The notes below the pieces were generated by a model, which was not told the origin of the DNA, did not search any database, and saw only the letters and a program-made list of their open reading frames with translations. Source: Phycisphaeraceae bacterium (GTDB taxonomy: Bacteria; Planctomycetota; Phycisphaerae; Phycisphaerales; UBA1924). Taken from it: 64,000 nucleotides of DNA. The translations under genes were made by a program, and so were the position numbers. The DNA is taken from the NCBI GenBank assembly GCA_019636625.1, contig JAHBXE010000002.1:167842-231841 (forward strand), read 5' to 3'. Positions 57,933 through 64,000 of the stretch are shown here, piece after piece; the stretch's first letter is position 1, and every line of letters starts with the position of its first letter.

Positions 57933-60317
<2,385 letters not shown>

Positions 60318-60465
60318 GGGGAGAGAGCGCCGGAGGAGTCAGGGGCAATGGGCTGATAGACAGGCGAGGCTATCGCGCGAGGAGGGGTGGGGCAAGGGTG
60401 TTGCTGGCACCCCGGGGGCAGCATACGTCCCGATCGACCCGGTGCAGCGCTCGGGTGGGGATTGG

Positions 60466-61557
60466 CTATGGGCCATCGGTCTTCGACAGATAGGCCCGCA
60501 GGGCGGTGGCCGCGTGGCACCGGGTTCCGTAGGTCAGGTGGTTGGGACTTCCGATGTCGGCCAACAGGCGGGCGATCGCCTGGTTGACCCACGGCTCCGA
60601 TCGAACCGCCTCGGCGGGGAGAGCGACCATCAGCCACTCCAATGTGTGAGCCTGGAAACTGACGACCGCCTCGAAGGGTGGTCCGCCGGGCGGCGAAGGC
60701 TCAAGGCGAAACCGGCCATCAGGGTTGCACAAGTCCCGCGCTTCTTCGATCAGGCGGCGGAGCGAATCCCTGAGTTGCCGCCGCGTCGAGCGGGAGAACC
60801 GGTCCGCCGATTCAGCGACGCTGCACGCGATGCCCATTCGCCAGTGCGTCCCGAAGCAGGCCGTGGAAACATCTTCCTGTCGCAGGTGCGTCTCTGCCAG
60901 CGAGTCGAGGGTGTACCTCTTTCCGAAGCGATTGGTCCACGTCCCGCGACCCCAACGGCAGAACACGGGCAGAGCCCAACTCAGGTCTGACGCTCCGTGG
61001 CAAAGCGACTGCGCGCCGTGCACGAGGTCGAGGAGGGTCAAACGGGCGCCATCCGGCGGGAGGCGAACCGTCAATGGGGCGGCATCAGGATAAATCCGGC
61101 TGAGAATAAAGAGCCATTGACAGAAGTGGCCCTCGAGCCCCGGAGGCCGCCCGGGCTCGACATCCCCCAAGAAGGCGGGCTGGCCATGCCGGATGGCCGC
61201 GATCGAGGCGCCATTGAAGACGGGTTGCCAGGTGGCTTGCTCGAGGAGCCAGACCCGGCACGACCGAGGGCCGGAGGCGGTCTTGATCTCAAAGTCGCGA
61301 CCCATACCAAGCAGTGCATAGAACAACTCCCATGGAGTGTTCTCAGCGCCGAGAGGAAGCCCCTCATACTCGCGCAACGCGGCTGACGCGGTGCGTCGAG
61401 TCAATGAGACACGTGGCTCAGGGGTGCTGACGGCGGGCGGAGTGCCCCTGCGCTTGCAGGACAGGATTGCAGCGAACGACATGCCTCCCGCCAAGCCGGC
61501 GACAGTCCGCGCCGCACGCGCGGCGAAAACTCGGCGACTGTGAGGTAGGGGGCTCAT
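60466..61557 (-). CDS. Secreted protein of unknown function, coupled to the C39-type gene
   Basis: This 363-residue protein starts MSPLPHSRR and has a hydrophobic segment (TVAGLAGGMSFAAILSC) that may be a signal or lipoprotein anchor. The body has helical segments with LCHGASDLSW, CFGTHWRMGIACSVAES and AHTLEWLMVALP. The C-x-G-T-H phrase is reminiscent of alpha/alpha-toroid (terpene-cyclase-like) planctomycete proteins. The start overlaps the stop of the upstream gene (ATGA). No enzyme class can be assigned. Confidence 0.6.
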   Translation of the reverse strand: MSPLPHSRRVFAARAARTVAGLAGGMSFAAILSCKRRGTPPAVSTPEPRVSLTRRTASAALREYEGLPLGAENTPWELFYALLGMGRDFEIKTASGPRSCRVWLLEQATWQPVFNGASIAAIRHGQPAFLGDVEPGRPPGLEGHFCQWLFILSRIYPDAAPLTVRLPPDGARLTLLDLVHGAQSLCHGASDLSWALPVFCRWGRGTWTNRFGKRYTLDSLAETHLRQEDVSTACFGTHWRMGIACSVAESADRFSRSTRRQLRDSLRRLIEEARDLCNPDGRFRLEPSPPGGPPFEAVVSFQAHTLEWLMVALPAEAVRSEPWVNQAIARLLADIGSPNHLTYGTRCHAATALRAYLSKTDGP

Positions 61558-62219
61558 GCCTCGGAAACCGCTGAGCGCGTGCGCCGATGCTGCTTGCGGA
61601 TCCAAAGCACCCCCATGACGAGCCAGCACACAACGGCGCCGATCAGGGCGCTCGCGACTCGAGTGGGCCACGGCGATGCGGGCTTGAGACGCAAAGCCCC
61701 CAAGTCGATCGGACGATCCGCTACCAAGAGCGCTGCACCGGTCCATTTCTCAGCCACATGCCTGAGGAGAACTTCGCCCCTACCCAGTTCGGCGATCGGG
61801 TCAAGTACGTGAATCACGCCCCGCTTTGAACTCGGCCCTGCATAGACGGTGAAGTGCTCTTGCCAAGGTCGGTCGAGCCGCGGGCGCATCACCAGTTGAA
61901 GAATGGCAACATGCCGCAGGTTGGACAGTTGCTCAGGGTTGAGCATAACGGACACCGCATACAGCCCGTGTTCGAGGGCGACTCGGCGCAGGTCAGCGAA
62001 GGTGCTGCTCCCATCTTCGCGAACGGCGGACGCAAGAGATTCGTTGGGAATGGGCCGACCGACGATCTTCGCGGCGATCGCTAACGACGTGGCTCCGCAG
62101 GGGACAAACGGACGTGCCGCCGCAGGAAGTTGCGATTCAACGCTTTGCCCGAAGCCTGGATTGCCGACGGCGCACACGATGGCAAGTGCGGCGCGGCGTA
62201 GGAGGCGCATTGCGATCAT
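61554..62219 (-). CDS. C39-type cysteine peptidase-like membrane protein
   Basis: This 221-residue protein has a signal segment (LLRRAALAIVCAVGNPG). A papain-like C39 pattern follows: Cys in VPCGATSLAIAA (about residue 41), His in EHFTVYAG (about 122) and Asp in VIHVLDPIAE (about 138). A C-terminal transmembrane helix ends it (ALIGAVVCWLVMGVLW). C39 peptidases cut leader peptides at double-glycine sites during export. This one lacks an ABC transporter and would act outside the membrane. It is coupled by 4-bp overlaps to both neighbours, so the three products are made together. Confidence 0.72.
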   Translation of the reverse strand: MIAMRLLRRAALAIVCAVGNPGFGQSVESQLPAAARPFVPCGATSLAIAAKIVGRPIPNESLASAVREDGSSTFADLRRVALEHGLYAVSVMLNPEQLSNLRHVAILQLVMRPRLDRPWQEHFTVYAGPSSKRGVIHVLDPIAELGRGEVLLRHVAEKWTGAALLVADRPIDLGALRLKPASPWPTRVASALIGAVVCWLVMGVLWIRKQHRRTRSAVSEA

Positions 62220-63340
62220 GGCCGGGATCGGTGGATCACCAAGGGTGTCAGCACGAGAGCGGCCAAACCGCCAGCCAGAGCGAACGGAAGGCTGAACTTG
62301 GGCGAAGCACGATGCTCGGTGCTCAGATCAACGGCGGAAGCCTGCACCGGGATGCCGTGACGAGTGTTCGCCAGCACGGTGACGATCGAATCGGCCGCGG
62401 CGTTGTAGTCCGTGCCGGCGGCGGTCCAGAACTCACGCGTATCCATGTTCGTGACTGTGAAACCGGGCGGAATGCGGCTGGACAAGTCGAAGAAACTATC
62501 GGGCACCGGTTCGTTGACTTCAACGGCGAACGAGCCGTGCGCATCACGATCGACAATGACCTCCCACTCCTCAGGGCCGGAGCCCGGGACTGAGGGTAGC
62601 GGACCGCACGCGCCTCGTCCGCGAACAGGAAGCCACACGCCGCCGGGGAACTCGTGCAACTCCTCAACCCGGAACTCCAGAAGAACTCCGTCCCGGTTCC
62701 CGCGAGGCCGCCACACCTGACGCACCGGAATGAAACCGCGCGCCGTGTCGATCCACACGCTCACACGAGGGGCACGCGTGGGGTCGTCAATCAGATCAAC
62801 GACGGTGCACTCGGTCGTTCCGACGACCTCGACATTCGGGCGAACATTCGACATCGGGCTTTCGAGAAGCGTGATCAGCGACTGGTCGTCCGGCGCAAAC
62901 TGTCCGATCTGCGGCGGGCTCAACATGGCAAGATCGAAGTAGGCCTTTCCCTGGGGCATCGCGTCAAGAGGACGAGTTGCTTGAATGACGGCTTGGCCCA
63001 GCGTCATGTGTATGGAAACGGAACGCGAACCGTCGAACGACACGACGCGATGATGAGTGCTCGGGTCAACATCGGCACGCTTTCCGTACTTCACATCCCA
63101 GAGAAAGAGGTCACCCTTGGTGGTTATCGTTTGATGTTGCCGGGCATGCGCGTGCTGTTCCCGCGGGTTGAGCATGTTGGCGCTGTACGTTACGCGCAGG
63201 GTGGCCACCGCTCCTCTGTGACTTCGAACGCCAGCAAGAAGTTCGGCCTTCGACGCTGGGACAGTGGCGAACTGCGCCACGCAGGGCGCGGCCAGTACGA
63301 ACGACGCAAGACTCAGCGTGAAACACTTGATCCCATCCAT
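62216..63340 (-). CDS. Secreted LolA/outer-membrane-lipoprotein-sorting-like protein
   Basis: This 374-residue protein has a signal peptide (CFTLSLASFVLAAPCVAQ). The beta-rich middle has WIDTARGFIPVRQVW, the phrase typical of LolA/RseB-like half-barrels (x-W-x-D-x-x-x-x-x-P). The C-terminal membrane helix (FALAGGLAALVLTPLVI) is followed by Arg. It overlaps the C39-type gene by 4 bp. It may bind a lipid or peptide in the periplasm, or act with its neighbours in export. Confidence 0.65.
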   Translation of the reverse strand: MDGIKCFTLSLASFVLAAPCVAQFATVPASKAELLAGVRSHRGAVATLRVTYSANMLNPREQHAHARQHQTITTKGDLFLWDVKYGKRADVDPSTHHRVVSFDGSRSVSIHMTLGQAVIQATRPLDAMPQGKAYFDLAMLSPPQIGQFAPDDQSLITLLESPMSNVRPNVEVVGTTECTVVDLIDDPTRAPRVSVWIDTARGFIPVRQVWRPRGNRDGVLLEFRVEELHEFPGGVWLPVRGRGACGPLPSVPGSGPEEWEVIVDRDAHGSFAVEVNEPVPDSFFDLSSRIPPGFTVTNMDTREFWTAAGTDYNAAADSIVTVLANTRHGIPVQASAVDLSTEHRASPKFSLPFALAGGLAALVLTPLVIHRSRP

Positions 63341-63373
63341 CGTTGAACTCCTTCTTCACCGGAACGAGGACGT

Positions 63374-63838
63374 TCACTCACACGCGCTCCAGAACCAGAC
63401 CGTGCCGAAAGGGCAGGCAAGCGGTCCGCCGACAACTGGCCCGGAGCACTTGCACCACCAACTGCATTCTCTTCGTTGGTATGTCGAAAGTGCGCTGCAC
63501 GGGGTGCTGGTCCAATACCCCACGGAAGGCACTCCGGAGCCGATCCCCGCCCCGGCTATCGGCCAGCAGTCAGTCATGCAGGTCGTGTCGCAGTTCGGGA
63601 ATGGCGGACAATCGACCAGCGGCCCGCCTGTGGTGCACCACGATGTTGCCGCCGCTTGTTGAGATTCACAGCCCTTTCCCACTATGAATGACTCTTGGCG
63701 ATCATTGATCAGTCCGGTGAATGCCGTCGAATCACCGTCGGCGAACGAAAGAGAGAGGCTCATCAGCCCCATCAGAACCGCGATTGCAGCAGCACAGGCT
63801 TGACGCCTTCGCAGTGAGAGCCGAGAGTAAACCAGCAC
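63374..63838 (-). CDS. Small secreted Cys-rich protein
   Basis: This is a 154-residue protein. The signal peptide has a twin-Arg-like start (SRLSLRRRQACAAAIAVL). The mature part is about 120 residues with more than ten Cys, several in CxxxC or CxC form (CDTTCMTDC, CSWWCKCSG), and many Gly/Pro. It is first in the operon 63838-60466, 33 bp before the LolA-like gene. It could be an exported peptide or a surface protein handled by the C39-type gene. It has no clear Gly-Gly leader. Confidence 0.65.
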   Translation of the reverse strand: MLVYSRLSLRRRQACAAAIAVLMGLMSLSLSFADGDSTAFTGLINDRQESFIVGKGCESQQAAATSWCTTGGPLVDCPPFPNCDTTCMTDCWPIAGAGIGSGVPSVGYWTSTPCSALSTYQRRECSWWCKCSGPVVGGPLACPFGTVWFWSACE

Positions 63839-64000
63839 GAGGGGACAGCAAGCAATCAGTATCCGCCGGGCTTGGTGGCTCTGAAGGTGGCCCGGGGGAG
63901 TGGTGCGGGGGGGGGGGGGGGGGGGGGGTGGCGTAGGGGGATCCCGTTACAGATGTGGTTACAGCGGCAACAAACCCAAGGGAAACACACAGGGCAAGAG
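63839..64000. other. Window end with promoter region and poly-G tract
   Basis: This region holds the upstream side of the Cys-rich gene. It includes an uninterrupted run of 22 G at 63907-63928 and ends in a lower-GC stretch. No gene is visible. Confidence 0.4.
63907..63928 (+). repeat. 22-nt G homopolymer
   Basis: Read directly as GTGC, then 22 G, then TGGCG. Such a tract is rare in bacterial chromosomes. It may be phase-variable, or be an assembly or read error near the window end. Confidence 0.8.

Noticed and set aside
60466..61557. LanC-type lanthipeptide cyclase
   Set aside because: LCHG and a CFGTH phrase recall zinc ligands of LanC, but the order and the missing WC-x-G context do not match. 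With a C39-like neighbour it was tempting but not supported.

Overview
The window is GC-rich bacterial chromosome carrying a complete-looking prophage. The host is probably a planctomycete of the Phycisphaerae type. The reasons are a LEPR-XLL surface protein of about 2,150 residues, two large Ser/Thr kinases (one with a beta-propeller, one with TPRs), many secreted proteins of unknown function, and a repeated double-Cys module, seen in planctomycete secreted proteins, inside a phage gene. No marker gene fixes the species.

Left flank (1-870): the end of a DsbD-like thiol:disulfide reductase, then tRNA-Gly(GCC). Prophage (about 825-32389): a tyrosine integrase next to the tRNA, and a 46-bp duplication of the tRNA 3' end at both borders (attL 825-870, attR 32344-32389). 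From left to right it holds the integrase; a leftward block with an HNH-AP2 nuclease, small proteins and two overlapping DNA methyltransferases; a 1.2-kb non-coding control region; six rightward early-type genes; and small leftward genes. Then comes the leftward virion block, read from right to left: endonuclease VII, collagen-like fibre, sigma factor, small and large terminase, portal-MuF fusion, prohead protease, capsid, connectors, tail tube, tape measure and tail proteins. Five rightward accessory genes lie near attR. The prophage nearly lacks GATC and GCGC, although both are common in the flanking chromosome. Copies of an 8-bp GGCAGTAG motif sit inside both ends. I recognised no CI-type repressor and no endolysin.

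Right flank (32390-64000): the LEPR-XLL beta-solenoid protein; an MBL/beta-CASP hydrolase; a kinase/WD40 protein; a secreted His/Cys caspase-like protein; argH; a short flagellin; two paralogous secreted proteins; a metalloprotease-like protein; and tRNA-Gly(CCC).

The most interesting region is 51.3-57.9 kb, an RNA-repair locus. RtcR, a sigma-54 activator with a CARF-type sensor, is divergent from a sigma-54 promoter that drives rsr (Ro60/TROVE), rtcB and rtcA. Between rsr and rtcB lie four tandem Y-RNA-like structures. Two of them carry a T arm, a closed acceptor-like stem and a D arm in circularly permuted tRNA order, as in YrlA. The expected logic is that damaged RNA ends activate RtcR, which induces Ro60 and its Y RNAs (RNA capture and quality control) together with the RtcB ligase and RtcA cyclase.

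The last 6 kb hold a TPR kinase and a tightly coupled leftward operon: a Cys-rich secreted protein, a LolA-like secreted protein, a C39-type peptidase-like protein and an unknown partner. The window ends near a 22-G homopolymer.
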